Source: Prorocentrum cordatum
Lineage: Eukaryota; Sar; Dinophyceae; Prorocentrales; Prorocentraceae
Assembly (NCBI GenBank): GCA_963575745.1
Contig: CAUYUJ010010402.1
Location: forward strand, 342,217-406,216
Direction: 5' to 3'
DNA: 64,000 nucleotides
Below, piece by piece: positions 20,296 through 31,835 of the stretch; positions within the stretch are counted from its first letter, which is position 1; the number at the start of each line of letters is the position of its first letter. Below the pieces are notes generated by a model that did not search any database, was not told the DNA's origin, and saw nothing but the letters and a program-made list of their open reading frames with translations. A program made the position numbers and the translations under genes.

Positions 20296-20472
20296 CCTAT
20301 AGGCCTACCACGAAATGCTCTTAGAACCCAAACATGTTGGAATAATAAATACAATGTTCTTAGAACATACACCCAGTGTGTTAAACCAAGACGGCCCCAA
20401 CCAGACATGGTCTGAGAACATTTCGTCGAAACCATAAGAGGTTCTTAGAACATTGTTTGGTAGGCCAATAGG
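20296..20472. mobile_element. 177-bp MITE with about 33-bp terminal inverted repeats
   Basis: The left end CCTATAGGCCTACCACG continues to CTCTTAGAACC. The right end, reverse complemented, reads CCTATTGGCCTACCAAA and continues to TTCTTAGAACC, at about 28 of 33 positions. The interior is AT-rich, unlike its GC-rich surroundings, and holds another TTCTTAGAACA palindrome near 20352. No ORF, so it would need a transposase in trans. Confidence 0.8.
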
Positions 20473-20499
20473 CACGCCAAGACGCTTCGCCACTGCCTG

Positions 20500-20960
20500 A
20501 AAGATGGTTCAAGACAGCTTCCGGCACAAACCCAAGAGGCTTCAAACTGGCCCCAAGACGGTTTCCAGGGCCCGCCGAGCCCTCCGAAGACCCCCTACAA
20601 AAAGGCCAACATGGCTCCGCAGAAGAGAATCTATGTGTTTTGCATTCTCGCTTGTTCGTGTTCGATGGGCTCTTGAAGCCTCAAGTTGGCTCCAGCACGG
20701 CCCAAGAGGCCCCAAAGACCGTCCCAAGACGGCCCAAGAGGTCCTCAAGAGGGCATCACGACGGCCCAAGTGAGCTCCGAGACGGCCTAAGAGAGCCCCA
20801 GGACGGCCCAAGAGTGGCCCCCGAGGGTCCCAAAAGGTCCCCAAGAGAGCCCCAAGAGGGGCCCAAGAGGGCTCCAAGAGGGCCCTAAGAAGGCCCCAAG
20901 AGCGCCCAAGAGCGCTCGAAAAGTGGCCCAAGAAACCTCCAGACGCCATGTTTGAGCCTC
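20500..20960. repeat. CCCCAAGAGG minisatellite field
   Basis: Dense GGCCCAAGAGGGC-type units, especially 20700-20930. Confidence 0.8.
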
Positions 20961-21700
20961 TGGGACCTGGACGGGGGGTTTCGCGGGGGGTTGGAGCGTC
21001 CAATATGGCCTCGGCAGAAGCCAAAATCATTGGTTTCACTATAAAATGGTTTTGGTATAATTTGGGCCTCTCCGAGGGGGTCCTAATTGAGGGACCCCCC
21101 CTTTTTGATCGATCTCCTCAGGAGGCTCCCAAGAAACCTCCAAGAGGTCCCAAGAAGCCACGCAGAGGCACCCAAGACGCTCGGCGAGAATGCCAAAATC
21201 ATTGATTTTACTTTGGTTTTGGCCACATTTCGGCCTCCTGGGGGGAGGGGGCATCTTAGATCCTTCTCTGACGGTCCCGGGGCCGTGGAGGGCCTCGGAA
21301 ACCCGAAAACGGCAACAAAAACCTCAGGACCCGTTTCCCTCAGGACCCGGTTTCCCCATTGCGAATGATTACGTATGTTTATTTGCTTTGCGAAGGGCGA
21401 GCAGCGCTATCGGCACCTTTCAGGGGCGCGCAGACATGGATTCGCGATCCATGGATCTGGTGCGCGCGGTCGCCACATGTATGCAACGGGGGAAGTGCCC
21501 TCCCCGAAATGCGGCGGGCGCCGCCCCGCTCGGCGGCGAAAATCCGCCATTTCCCACGGACGCGGGACCCGTCGCCAATCCACGCCCCTTTGACCCAGGT
21601 GGGCGCCCGAGCTGTTCGGGGCAACTCGGGCCTGGGGCAACTCGGGCTTGGATGCCCGAAAGACGAACCCGAGTTAGCCCTGACCCGAGTGATGATGATG
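20961..21700. other. No gene assigned
   Basis: A pair of similar phrases, CCAAAATCATTGGTTTCACT (21022) and CCAAAATCATTGATTTTACT (21192), lie 170 bp apart, a small internal duplication. Frames of 70-130 codons are open on both strands at 21380-21640, but none is clearly protein. Confidence 0.4.
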
Positions 21701-21703
21701 ATG

Positions 21704-21830
21704 ATGAGGGAGGAGGAGGAGGAGGAGGAGGAGGAGGAGGAGGAGGAGGAGGAGGAGGAGGAGGAGGAGGAGGAGGAGGAGGAGGAGGAGGTGGAGAGGA
21801 GGATGGGGGAGGAAGAAGAGGAGGAGGAAC
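21704..21830. repeat. (GAG)n / (GGA)n microsatellite
   Basis: About 90 bp of pure GGA triplets after a short GAT run. The poly-Glu/Gly frames are shadows. Confidence 0.95.
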
Positions 21831-22303
21831 CCCTGATGACTCGGGGCCCTGCAGGCCTGCGCTTGCCCGACATAGGCACCTCTTCCACCTCCGAGCCTCG
21901 GCCCGCGGCGCCCGCCCGCCCGCCCCGCCCGCCCGCGCGCGGGTGCTGCGCACGGCCGCGCGCGCGCTCAGGCCAGCGCCGCGGCGGCAACGCGGCGCCG
22001 CCCCTGCGGGGGGCATCGCACGAGGGGCCTCCTGCGGGCGGCTGGGGGCCCCCGGCGTCTGCGGCCCTCCTTCTCGTGCCCCTGCCCCTGCTAGGCCAAG
22101 TCCGGACAGGGTACCCAGACCGCCACTCTTCCCTCGTGTTTCCCCGCCTGGGGCCTGCTGGGGGGCCCTCGTCGCCACCGCTGGATGAGCCTCGGCATTC
22201 TGGTCAGAGCTCGGGGATCTTCTGACCCGGGTCAATCCAGACCCCGGTCAGCAGGAAACCACAAACTGCAATGCAGGACAAAAAACACTTCACCGCAGGT
22301 CTT

Positions 22304-22430
22304 CGCAAACCCGGGTCAGCCAATATGTGCGGCCGCCTCGCGGCCACGAGCGGCTCGCAAACCCGGGTCAGCCAGAGGGGGTCGTCGCAGGATCCTGCAA
22401 GAGTAGGCGCCCTGGCTGACCCCCGTTTGC
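22304..22430. repeat. GCAAACCCGGGTCAGCCA direct and inverted copies
   Basis: Direct copies start near 22306 and 22352. An inverted copy CTGGCTGACCCCCGTTTGC lies at about 22411-22429, giving a 19-bp stem with two mismatches and a 40-base loop. Related GACCCGGGTCA also at 22225. Confidence 0.75.
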
Positions 22431-22439
22431 ATTGACCCC

Positions 22440-22545
22440 CGTCTCATGGGCCCCGAAGAGCGCACCCCGGGAAAAGTCCGGGAAGTGGCGGTATCGGTAC
22501 GGCTGCCGCTTGGTTTCCCAATGCCGCTTCTGCGGCATCCAGCTG
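22440..22545 (-). repeat. Dispersed repeat D, inverted copy
   Basis: Reverse complement carries GATACCGCCACTTCCC, then TTTTCCCGGGGTGCGCTCT, matching the start of copies at 45970, 55245, 56745 and 57375. Confidence 0.6.
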
Positions 22546-22549
22546 CTCC

Positions 22550-22559
22550 TGTTGCTGGA

Positions 22560-22594
<35 letters not shown>

Positions 22595-22871
22595 TCCTCC
22601 TCCTCCTCCTCCTCCTCCTCCTCCTGCTCCACCTGCTCCTGCTTCTGCCCCTGCTCCTCCTCCCTTCCTCCCGCTCCTCATCCTCATCCTTCTCGAGCTG
22701 CTCCTCCTCTTCAAGGGCACCTGACTTCGCGCTTCGCCCTACGCCAAGAGCGAGAAACGAATAACTTCGCGCTCTCGCGACGCTCCCAGGGGAGCCGAAA
22801 AACGAAGCACGAATACCTCCGCACCCTCGAACGCGCCCCTGTCCTCCTCCTCCTCCTCCTCCTCCTACTCC

Positions 22872-22906
<35 letters not shown>

Positions 22907-23150
22907 CACCCCGCTGCTGCTCCTCCTTCTCATCCTCCTCCTTCTTCTACTCCTCTTCTCCCTCCTTCTCCCCCTCCATCTCTTCCTCCTCCTCCTCTTC
23001 CTTCTCCTCCGCATCGCCCTCCTCGTTTTTCTCCTCCTCATCATCCATTCCCTCACCCTCATCTTCGCCATCCTCATCCGCCTCCTTCCTCCTCCTCCTC
23101 CTCCTCCTCCTCCTCCTCCTCCTCCTCCTCCTCCTTCTCGTCCTCCTGGC
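22550..23150. repeat. (CTG)n, (CTC)n and CTC/CTT-rich tracts
   Basis: CTG triplets at 22556-22590, then CTC triplets to 22690, a unique gap at 22700-22840, then CTC/TTC-rich DNA to 23150 with pure CTC at 23085-23135. Confidence 0.95.
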
Positions 23151-23194
23151 CATGGCCTCCAGCTGCTACTGGTTAGGCACCGCTGCACACTTTC

Positions 23195-23255
23195 ATAGAC
23201 ACGACAACACACACACACAACACGCACACACAAACACACACACAAACGCGAATGA
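23195..23255. repeat. (CA)n dinucleotide repeat
   Basis: ACACAC runs interrupted by AACACG. Confidence 0.9.
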
Positions 23256-23599
23256 ATCCGTGGTGCACGGAGGCGCGACTGAGCTTCGTTACACCAGCTG
23301 CGATGGCGGACACCTGTGCGTTCGAATAGCGGGCGAGCTGCGCGGGAACTAGGGACACACAGCTGCGAACACGGGAACAGGAGGGCATTCGCGGAGGAGG
23401 GACGCGGGGGGGGGGCTCAGGCGTAGAGAACCTTCGCCACGAAGAGTGTGCAGGGAGGCGCGACTAAATACGTAGCGCGCCGCAGATGCGGATAAGAGTG
23501 AGTGGGCGGTTGGGATGCCGGCAGTTTGCGAGACTCTGAAGCCTGCCGCAGGCGCCAAAGTTTCACAAATTATGCAACGAGCCCGCAGCAAGCACCGAT

Positions 23600-24140
23600 G
23601 TGTTGTTAAAACAAGGTGGGTAGGTCGCGAGTGGGTGGCAAATGGGTCGCGGGTGGGTCGCTGTCGGTTCGCGGGTGGGTCGCGGGTGTAGAAGGCAAAA
23701 AATCCACCCATAATAATCAACCCGACAAGCGAAGCCGTTTAGTGAACGCACACAAGATATGAATCGGACAAGGCAGGGCTGTTTAGTCAACGCCCAAGAC
23801 CGTTTAGACGAACGTCAAATGTCGGGTCCCGGAGGATTTTCCTCCCTTGAAGGTGGGTCGCGGGGTGGGTCGCGGGTGTGTCGCGGGGTGGGTCGCGGGT
23901 TGGTCGCGGATTGGTCGCGGATGGGTCGCGGGGTGGGTCGCGGGTTGGTCGCGGGGTGGGTCGCGGGGTGGATCGCGGGGTGGGTCGCGGGGTGGGTCGC
24001 GGGGTGGGTCGCGGGGTGAGTCGCGGGGTGAGTCGCAGGGTGGATCGCGGGGTGGGTCGCGGGGTGGGTCGCGGGGTGAGTCGCGGGGTGAGTCGCGCGG
24101 TGGGTCGCGGGTGGGTCGCGGGTGGGTCGCGGGTGGGACG
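23600..24140. repeat. GGTGGGTCGCGG minisatellite
   Basis: 11-13 bp units GGTGGGTCGCGGG with TTGGTCGCGG and GGATCGCGG variants, about 35 units, interrupted by a unique segment at 23690-23850. The ORFs with RGGSRGGS or DPPRDPPR repeats are shadows. Confidence 0.95.
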
Positions 24141-24145
24141 ACGAC

Positions 24146-24149
24146 AACG

Positions 24150-24196
<47 letters not shown>
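24146..24196. repeat. (CAA)n microsatellite
   Basis: Seventeen or so CAA triplets directly after the GGTGGGTCGCGG array. Confidence 0.95.
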
Positions 24197-24197
<1 letters not shown>

Positions 24198-24199
24198 TA

Positions 24200-24960
24200 C
24201 TAGCACGTGGGGACACTCCGTTCTCACCAGTGCCAGGGTTTTCATACGACGCCCGCCAATACCCCCACTTTGTGGGGGGGCCGGTTCAAGCTCTACCACA
24301 TTTCCAAACGACTCTTCGCCACCACCCACACCCAGCTTCCCGCCCTATGACGTTCGGACACTTCACTTCGTGGCCTGCGGACGACCGTGGCTACTACACT
24401 GGCGCATGGGTACAGTGACTTGTTGTGGTAACATTTTCTGGACGCTAGCTTAGTATACGACTTTTCCCCCTGTTCCAACACTGGACACCTGTACTGGTTT
24501 TTGGTGGTAACGTGTTCCTGACGCTAGAATAGGACGAAAAAGTTGCTCGCAAAAGCCCGTTTGACAGAAATGTTTAAAAAGTGTTGGGTTTCCTACAAAT
24601 CCGCAAGAGCGCGCGGGATGAAATTTTGACACTTTTTTTTTTGAAAAACCATTGTTTTTTTGATGTTTTTATGTTAAAATCGCTACGAACACTAAGGTTT
24701 TGGAAGGATTTCGTCTTGCGCGCGCGAATGTCCACTTTACCTTGTTTTTTGCAAGGGATTCTTGAAGTTTGGTTATGTTAGAACAAGAAATGTCCACTTT
24801 GCCTTATTTTTTGCAAGGGGAAACCGCCCGTAACAAAACAACCGGATCCGGACCAACCCGTTTGGCCGGAGACTTCCTCACGAAAATGATGAAAACATGG
24901 CTGCGGCCTAGGCGCGGCGAGGGGGCCGTGCACCAGGGGCCCCAACAATAATTATTCTTT
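24200..24960. other. AT-richer island with short internal duplications, no gene seen
   Basis: Two echoes: TGGTAACATTTTCTGGACGC (24426) with TGGTAACGTGTTCCTGACGC (24507), and ATGTCCACTTTACCTTG (24728) with ATGTCCACTTTGCCTTA (24788). Base composition is clearly lower in GC than the rest of the window. Confidence 0.6.
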
Positions 24961-24969
24961 AGAAGTAAT

Positions 24970-25105
24970 AATGTTCAACAACAACAACATCAACAACAAC
25001 AACAGCAACAACAACAGCAACAACAACAACAACGACAACAACAACAATAACAACAGCAGCAGCAACAACAACAACGCCACCAACAACAACAGCATCAACA
25101 ACAAT
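24970..25105. repeat. (CAA)n microsatellite
   Basis: CAACAA with CAG and AAT variants. It is the immediate left flank of the 2-kb inverted repeat; CAACAACA-rich DNA also follows the right end at 27160-27205. Confidence 0.95.
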
Positions 25106-25116
25106 AAAAACAAACA

Positions 25117-27155
25117 GGTTTCAGTTCGGTTTCGGACCCCTGCGACTTACAGATTTTATGCAGAAAGCCTCGCTCTCACCTCCTCCCTCTTCCTCCTCCT
25201 AAGCCTCTCTCTCACCTCCTCCCTCCTCCTCCTCATTCCTCCTTCTCTCTCTCTCTCTCTCTCGCTCTCTCTTCTGTGTGTTTTCGTTCGTCGCGCATTC
25301 CTCTTCCTCCTCATCCTTCTCCGTCTTCCTCCTCATCCTCTTCCCGATCATCCTCCTCTTCCTCCTCCTCCTCGTCCTCATCCGCCTCCTCCCCCTCTCC
25401 CCCTTTTCTGAAGGAGTGCCATAACTTTGGGAAAACCATTGGAAAAACCAAAAAAACCAAAGAAACTGAAGTGCTGGAGGCGAAAACTTTAGGAAACCCA
25501 TTGGAAAAACCAAACAAACCAAAAAAAAAACAAAGATTCCAGGGAACACCCGTCCGAAGGGACACGTCCAAAGGGAATCCCAGCACTCTCTGTGGAATCT
25601 TTTTTTTTGTTTTTCCAATGGGGTTCCTAAAGTTTTCGGCTCCAACCGTTCGGTTTCTTTGTTTTTTTTGTTTTTCCAATGGTTTTCCCAAAGTTTTTGA
25701 ATTGTGTGCTTTTGGGGCCTCTCAGGCGGGAGCATCGTTTAGAGTGTTCTATCGGGAACCTCTCTGGCGGGAGCCTCCTTTTGTTTGCGTTTTGGGGGAC
25801 TTCTCAGGCGGGAGCCTGAGGGAGCCATGAGGGAGCCATGGGGGGAGCCACGAGGGAGCCATGGGGGAGCCATGGGGAGCCGTGGATGGGGTGGGGGGAG
25901 CATCCTCCTCATCTCCCTCCTCTCCTCATCCTCGTCTCCTTGCCTCCTGATATTGTATATTCTCCTCCTCCTCCTCCTGCTCCTCGTCCTCTGCGCCTCT
26001 CGCTTTCTCATGTTCCTCGTCTTCCTCCTCATCTTCATCGTCCTCATCCTCATCGGCATCCTCTTCCTCATCCCATCCTCATCATCATCTTCATCGCCTT
26101 CTTATCTGCATATTGCATATTCTTCCTCAGCATCATCATCATCTTCCTCATCCTCACCTTCCACAATCTCATCTTCCTCCTCATTATCATCATCATCATC
26201 ATCATCTCCATGATCAGCTTCATCTTATCCTCATCTTCCTCACCATCCTTATCTTCCTCCTCACCCTCATCTCCTTATCCTCCTCATCTGCCTGACCCCC
26301 CTCACCCTCCCACCCCATCCAGGGCTCCCCATGGCTCCCCCATGGCTCCCTCGTGGCTCCCCCCATGGCTCCCTCATGGCTCCCTCAGGCTCCCGCCTGA
26401 GAAGTCCCCCAAAACGCAAACAAAAGGAGGCTCCCGCCAGAGAGGTTCCCGACAGAACACTCTAAACGATGCTCCCGCCTGAGAGGCCCCAAAAGCACAC
26501 AATTCAAAAACTGTGGGAAAACCATTGGACACACCAAAAAACCAAAGAAACTGAACTGTTGGAGCAGAAAACTTTAGGAAACCCATTGGAAAAACCACCC
26601 CCCTCCCCCCCCCCCAAAAAAAAAACAAAACGTCCACAGAGAGTGCTGGGATTCCCTTTGGACGTGTCCCTTCGGACGGGTGTTCCCTGGAATCTTTTGT
26701 TTTTTTGGTTTGTTTGGTTTTTCCAATGGGTCTCCTAAAGTTTTCGCCTCCAGCACTTCAGTTTCGTTGTTTTCTTTAGTGTTTCCAATGGTTTTCCCAA
26801 CGTTATGGCACTCCTTCAGAAAAGGGGGAGAAGGGGGAGGAGGCGGATGAGGACGAAAGGGGATGAGATGAGGAGGATGAGGAGGCGGATGAGGACGAGG
26901 AGGAGGAGGAAGATGAGGATGATCGGGAAGAGGATGAGGAGGAAGACGGAGAAGGATGAGGAGGAAGAGGAATGCGCGACGAACGAAAACACACAGAAGA
27001 GAGAGCGAGAGAGAGAGAGAGAGAGTGAAGGAGGAATGAGGAGGAGGAGGGAGGAGGTGAGAGAGAGGCTTAGGAGGAGGAAGAGGGAGGAGGTGAGAGC
27101 GAGGCTTTCTGCATAAAATCTGTAAGTCGCAGGGGTCCGAAGCCGAACTGGAACC
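25117..27155. repeat. Nested 2.04-kb inverted repeat (fold-back element candidate)
   Basis: The outer arms run 25117-25900 and about 26302-27155. They start GGTTTCAGTTCGGTTTCGGA and, reverse complemented, GGTTCCAGTTCGGCTTCGGA, and stay colinear through TTTTATGCAGAAAGCCTCGC, a (CTC)n/(CT)n stretch, TTAGAGTGTTCTATCGGGAA and GGGAGCCATGGGGGGAGCC. Each outer arm contains its own inverted repeat of about 130 bp per arm: in the left arm AACTTTGGGAAAACCATTGG at 25423 against its complement near 25680. The spacer (25900-26300) is CTC/ATC-rich. No transposase-like ORF is seen. Confidence 0.9.
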
Positions 27156-27199
27156 AAAAAACAACACCTTAACGAACACCAGCAACAGCAACAACACCA

Positions 27200-27337
27200 A
27201 CACCTACTACTACTCCTACTACTACTACAACAACTACTACTACTACTGCTACTACTACTACCCCTACTACTACTACTACTACTACTACCACGACTAATAC
27301 GACTACTGCTACTACTACTACTACTACTACTACTGAG

Positions 27338-27398
<61 letters not shown>

Positions 27399-27414
27399 CT
27401 ACTACTACTAATAC

Positions 27415-27492
<78 letters not shown>

Positions 27493-27527
27493 GACTACTA
27501 CTACTACTACTACTACTGCTGCTGCTG

Positions 27528-27560
<33 letters not shown>

Positions 27561-27581
27561 CTACTCCTACTACTCCTACTC

Positions 27582-27653
<72 letters not shown>

Positions 27654-27664
27654 CTACTCCCACT
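27200..27664. repeat. (ACT)n microsatellite
   Basis: Nearly pure ACT triplets with CCT and GCT variants. Confidence 0.95.
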
Positions 27665-30240
27665 CCTATCCTTATTCTTTATTAGAATATACTCCTACTC
27701 CCCCCTCAGGCCGGCAGATAGGGGCCGCATCCGGGTGGTCCCATCCTAACCTGTAAAAAACAATACAAAATTAACATGTTTCTTATTTTTTTCCTCTCGA
27801 CATGGACGTCCTGTCGTCCACGGCGATAATCCATTGCAAAAAAAAACACAAAGAGCACACGCGCGCGTTCATGTCAGAATCCTACCGAACACCGTGTGTT
27901 TGCAAGCATTTCAACATAAAAACATCAAAACCCATATTCCCGCCGGGCCCGTGCTCTCTAGCTGACATCATAGGAAAATTGTATTTTGAAGTGAAAAACC
28001 ACATGGAAATTCTACTGAAATTCGGTTCAATCAGCATTTTCACGTCATCGCGCGGTGCACTCGCGATGCTCTGTCATGCACCCAGGCCGCGAATCCTGTG
28101 CAAAAAATACCACAAAGAGCACACTCGCGCGTTCATGTCAGAATCCTACCGAACACCGTGTGTTTGCAAGCATTTCAACATAAAAACATCAAAAACCCAA
28201 TGCTTTTTTACAAAAACGCTTTGGGGTGTCCTGTCAGACCGTCGGGCTTCCTCCGGCCACCTCTGGCTTCCTGCGGTGTACCGGGCCATTCTCGACTCGT
28301 CTGGCAATGCGTGCGCGGCATTCAACACGCGCTCGCCAGTTCCCGTCGGCAACAGCCATCGCGGCCGCATCAGCTGTACCAAACCGGCTGGCCGGTGTGA
28401 CTTCGGCCCCCAGTTGTGCCAGCTTTGCTTCTTATGTTGTGGGAGGGCGGGTGGGGCTGGGCATGCCATGCTTGACTCGCTCGAGCTGGCTAGCTTGACT
28501 CCTACTCCTACTCCTACTCCTACTCCTACTCCTACTCCTACTCCTACTCCTATCCTTATTCCTTATTAGAATATACTCCTACTCCCCCCTCAGGCCGGCC
28601 ATTAGGGGCCGCATCCGGGTGGTCCCATCCTAACCTGTAAAAAACAATACAAAATCAACATTTTTCTTATTTTTCCTCTCGACATGGACGTCCTGTCGTC
28701 CACGGCGATAATCCATTGCAAAAAATACCACAAAGAGCACACGCGCGCGTTCATGTCAGAATCCTACCGAACACCGTGTGTTTGCAAGCATTTCAACATA
28801 AAAACCTCAAAAACCCAATGCTTTTTCACAAAAATTCTACAAATTTCCTGCCCGGGCTCTCTTGCTGAAATCATAGGAAAACCATAGGAATCTTAAGAAT
28901 TCGGTCAAATCCAGCGATTTCACGTCATCGCGCGGTGCACTCGCGATGCTCTGTCATGCACCCAGGCTGCGAATCCTGTGCAAAAAAAACCACAAAGAGC
29001 ACACTCGCGCGTTCATGTCAGAATCCTACCGAACACCGTGTTTTTGCAAGCATTTCAACATAAAAACATCAAAAACCCAATGCTTTTTCACAAAAATGCT
29101 TTGGGGTGTCCTGTCAGACCGTCGGGCTTCCTCCGGCCACCTCTGGCTTCCTGCGGTGTACCGGGCCATTCTCGACTCGTCTGGCAATGCGTGCGCGGCA
29201 TTCAACACGCGCTCGCCAGTTCCCGTCGGCAACCGCCATCGCGGCCGCATCAGCTGTACCAAACCGGCTGGCCGGTGTGACTTCGGCCCCCAGTTGTGCC
29301 AGCTTTGCTTCTTATGTTGTGGGAGGGCGGGTGGGACTGGGCATGCCATGCTTGACTCGCTCGAGCTGGCTAGCTTGACTCCTACTCCTATCCTTATTCC
29401 TTATTAGAATATACTCCTACTCCCCCCTCAGGCCGGCAGATAGGGGCCGCATCCGGGTGGTCCCATCCTAACCTGTAAAAAACAATACAAAATCAATATT
29501 TTTCTTATTTTTTCCTCTCGACATGGACGTCCTGTCGTCCACGGCGATAATCCATTGCAAAAAATACCACAAAGAGCACACGCGCGCGTTCATGTCAGAA
29601 TCCTACCGAACACCTTGTGTTTGCAAGCATTTCAACATAAAAACATCAAACACCCAATGCTTTTTCACAAAAATCTTACAAATTTCCTCGCCCGGGCTCT
29701 CTTGCTGAAATCATAGGAAAACCATAGGAATCTTCAGAATTCGGTCAAATCCAGCGATTTCACGTCATCGCGCGGTGCACTCGCGATGCTCTGTCATGCA
29801 CCCAGGCCGCGAATCCTGTGCAAAAAATACAACAAAGAGCACACTCGCGCGTTCATGTCAGAATCCTACCGAACACCGTGTGTTTGCAAGCATTTCAACA
29901 TAAAAACATCAAAAACCCAATGCTTTTTCACAAAAATGCTTTGGGGTGTCCTGTCAGACCGTCGGGCTTCCTCCGGCCACCTCTGGCTTCCTGCGGTGTA
30001 CCGGGCCATTCTCGACTCGTCTGGCAATGCGTGCGCGGCATTCAACACGCGCTCGCCAGTTCCCGTCGGCAACCGCCATCGCGGCCGCATCAGCTGTACC
30101 AAACCGGCTGGCCGGTGTGACTTCGGCCCCCAGTTGTGCCAGCTTTGCTTCTTATGTTGTGGGAGGGCGGGTGGGACTGGGCATGCCATGCTTGACTCGC
30201 TCGAGCTGGCTAGCTTGACTCCTACTCCTACTCCTACTCC
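27665..30240. repeat. Three tandem units of about 0.85 kb with (CTACTC)n tails
   Basis: Unit starts near 27665, 28549 and 29387 (TATCCTTATTC..TTATTAGAATATACTCC). ATGGACGTCCTGTCGTCC recurs at 27802, 28684 and 29523, so units are 882 and 839 bp. Each unit carries an internal duplication of about 90 bp (CACAAAGAGCACACGCGCGC to CATTTCAACATAAAAACATC) and ends in a CTACTC hexamer run of variable length (about 60, 15, 30 bp). Identity between units is very high, indicating recent amplification. The segment GTCGGCAACAGCCATCGCGG to CCAAACCGGCTGGCCGG is related to 51850-51910. Confidence 0.95.
27802..28569 (+). other. ORF inside the first tandem unit, coding status doubtful
   Basis: 255 codons (MDVLSSTAIIHCKKKHKEHT at the start), containing the 35-residue internal repeat twice (EHTRAFMSESYRTPC). 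In units 2 and 3 the corresponding frame stops after about 60 codons and restarts. Differences between copies change amino acids as often as not, so I see no sign of selection on the protein. Confidence 0.2.
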
Positions 30241-30575
<335 letters not shown>

Positions 30576-30599
30576 AGCTAACACAACAGCAACAACGCA

Positions 30600-31835
30600 A
30601 CAAACAGAATTCTCACCACGAATTCCATATTCATCCACGCAGCCAGGGGCATTGATTGACCGTTCGGCCCCCTAACTCTGACCCAGCGACTCCAATCGAC
30701 GATCAGTGTGGAAATCATCGTGCGCCAGCGCGATCGGGCGTCGGCGCGGCCGGGAATGGCCCTCTTCTGCGTGGTCCCGCTCCTGCTGCTCCTGACACGT
30801 GGTGTCGAAGACGATCCAACCGCCGCAATCACATAACCCACCCTGCTGCAGCAGTTGTGCCCGCGAGGCGCGAGCCGAAATTCCCAGATGAGTGCAAACT
30901 ACGGTCGGGAAGTATTGCTCAGCGTGACGCGGCGGCGACCCCGGCGACACGCTGTGCCCTGCAAGCGGATGGCGTGCCGTTCCGCTCCGCGGGGCGGAGC
31001 CGCTCGGGAAAACTCGTAAGGTGGATCCCCGGGGACCGCGACCTGGATGGCCTGGCGCGCCGAAGCGGGGCGGGCCAGAACTGGCGGCGCAACGCGCAGA
31101 GCCCACGTTCCTGGCCGTAGGTGCCCTCGACGGGCTGTGCACACAGAGAGAGCAAGAACGAGGCGCTCGCCTGCGACACCTCGCCTTGTGTCGGAGCGCG
31201 CCGGCCCTCGGGCCAGGGCATGCCTGCCGCGGGCGCGGCGGCGCGAGCCCGCGGCCGCACAGTCAGGGGGGCGATCCCCGCCGTCGAAGGGACGTCGGCA
31301 ACGGGAGCGGCAAGAGAGCCCCGCTCCACGGCCGAGCTGCCACTGCGAGGAGGGCATCCTGTGCTGCCAGCGCCACGCCGCCAGGGGCACGCCCACCCAT
31401 CCTGGCGCTCGCGCTCGCCGCGTTTCGCGTCCGACGAGCGGGGAAGGGGCGCGACGCGCCGCCGCGGGCGCCCGGCGAAGCCCGGGTCCGTCCGGGGCCT
31501 CCCGGAGCTCCGCGAGGCGCTGCGCGGCGATGCGTGCGAAGTCTGCCCAGGTGCCCGCCGGCGAAGCGCAGGTCACCGAGAGGGAGCGCCGCCTGCCCCA
31601 CACAGCACCCTTGAAGGGGAGGGGGACCCCCCCTTTCAGGGGCGGCGGGCGCGGGCGCGCCCCGGTTGCCCCGCGGCACGCGGCTTCTTCCTGAGGCCAA
31701 GCGGGCAAACGCCGGTCGGGCCCGCAGGGGGGCACCGCCCCCACCCTCCCCTCCTGCTCGGCGGGTCGGGCGGGCCACCGACAGCACATGGTCGCTGTGG
31801 ACTGGCTCATTGGGCAAGTGAGCGCAACGGGCCAC
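30600..31835. other. GC-rich region with overlapping open frames, no single gene assigned
   Basis: Minus-strand frames contain protein-like pieces: FPTVVCTHLGISARASRAQL and DCGGWIVFDTTCQEQQERD (30900-30760), and LSVTCASPAGTWADFARIAA with RLAELREAPDGPG (31590-31480). They are in different frames with no obvious splice plan. Two plus-strand frames of 200-300 codons overlap them. Possibly one decayed or multi-exon minus-strand gene. Confidence 0.3.
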
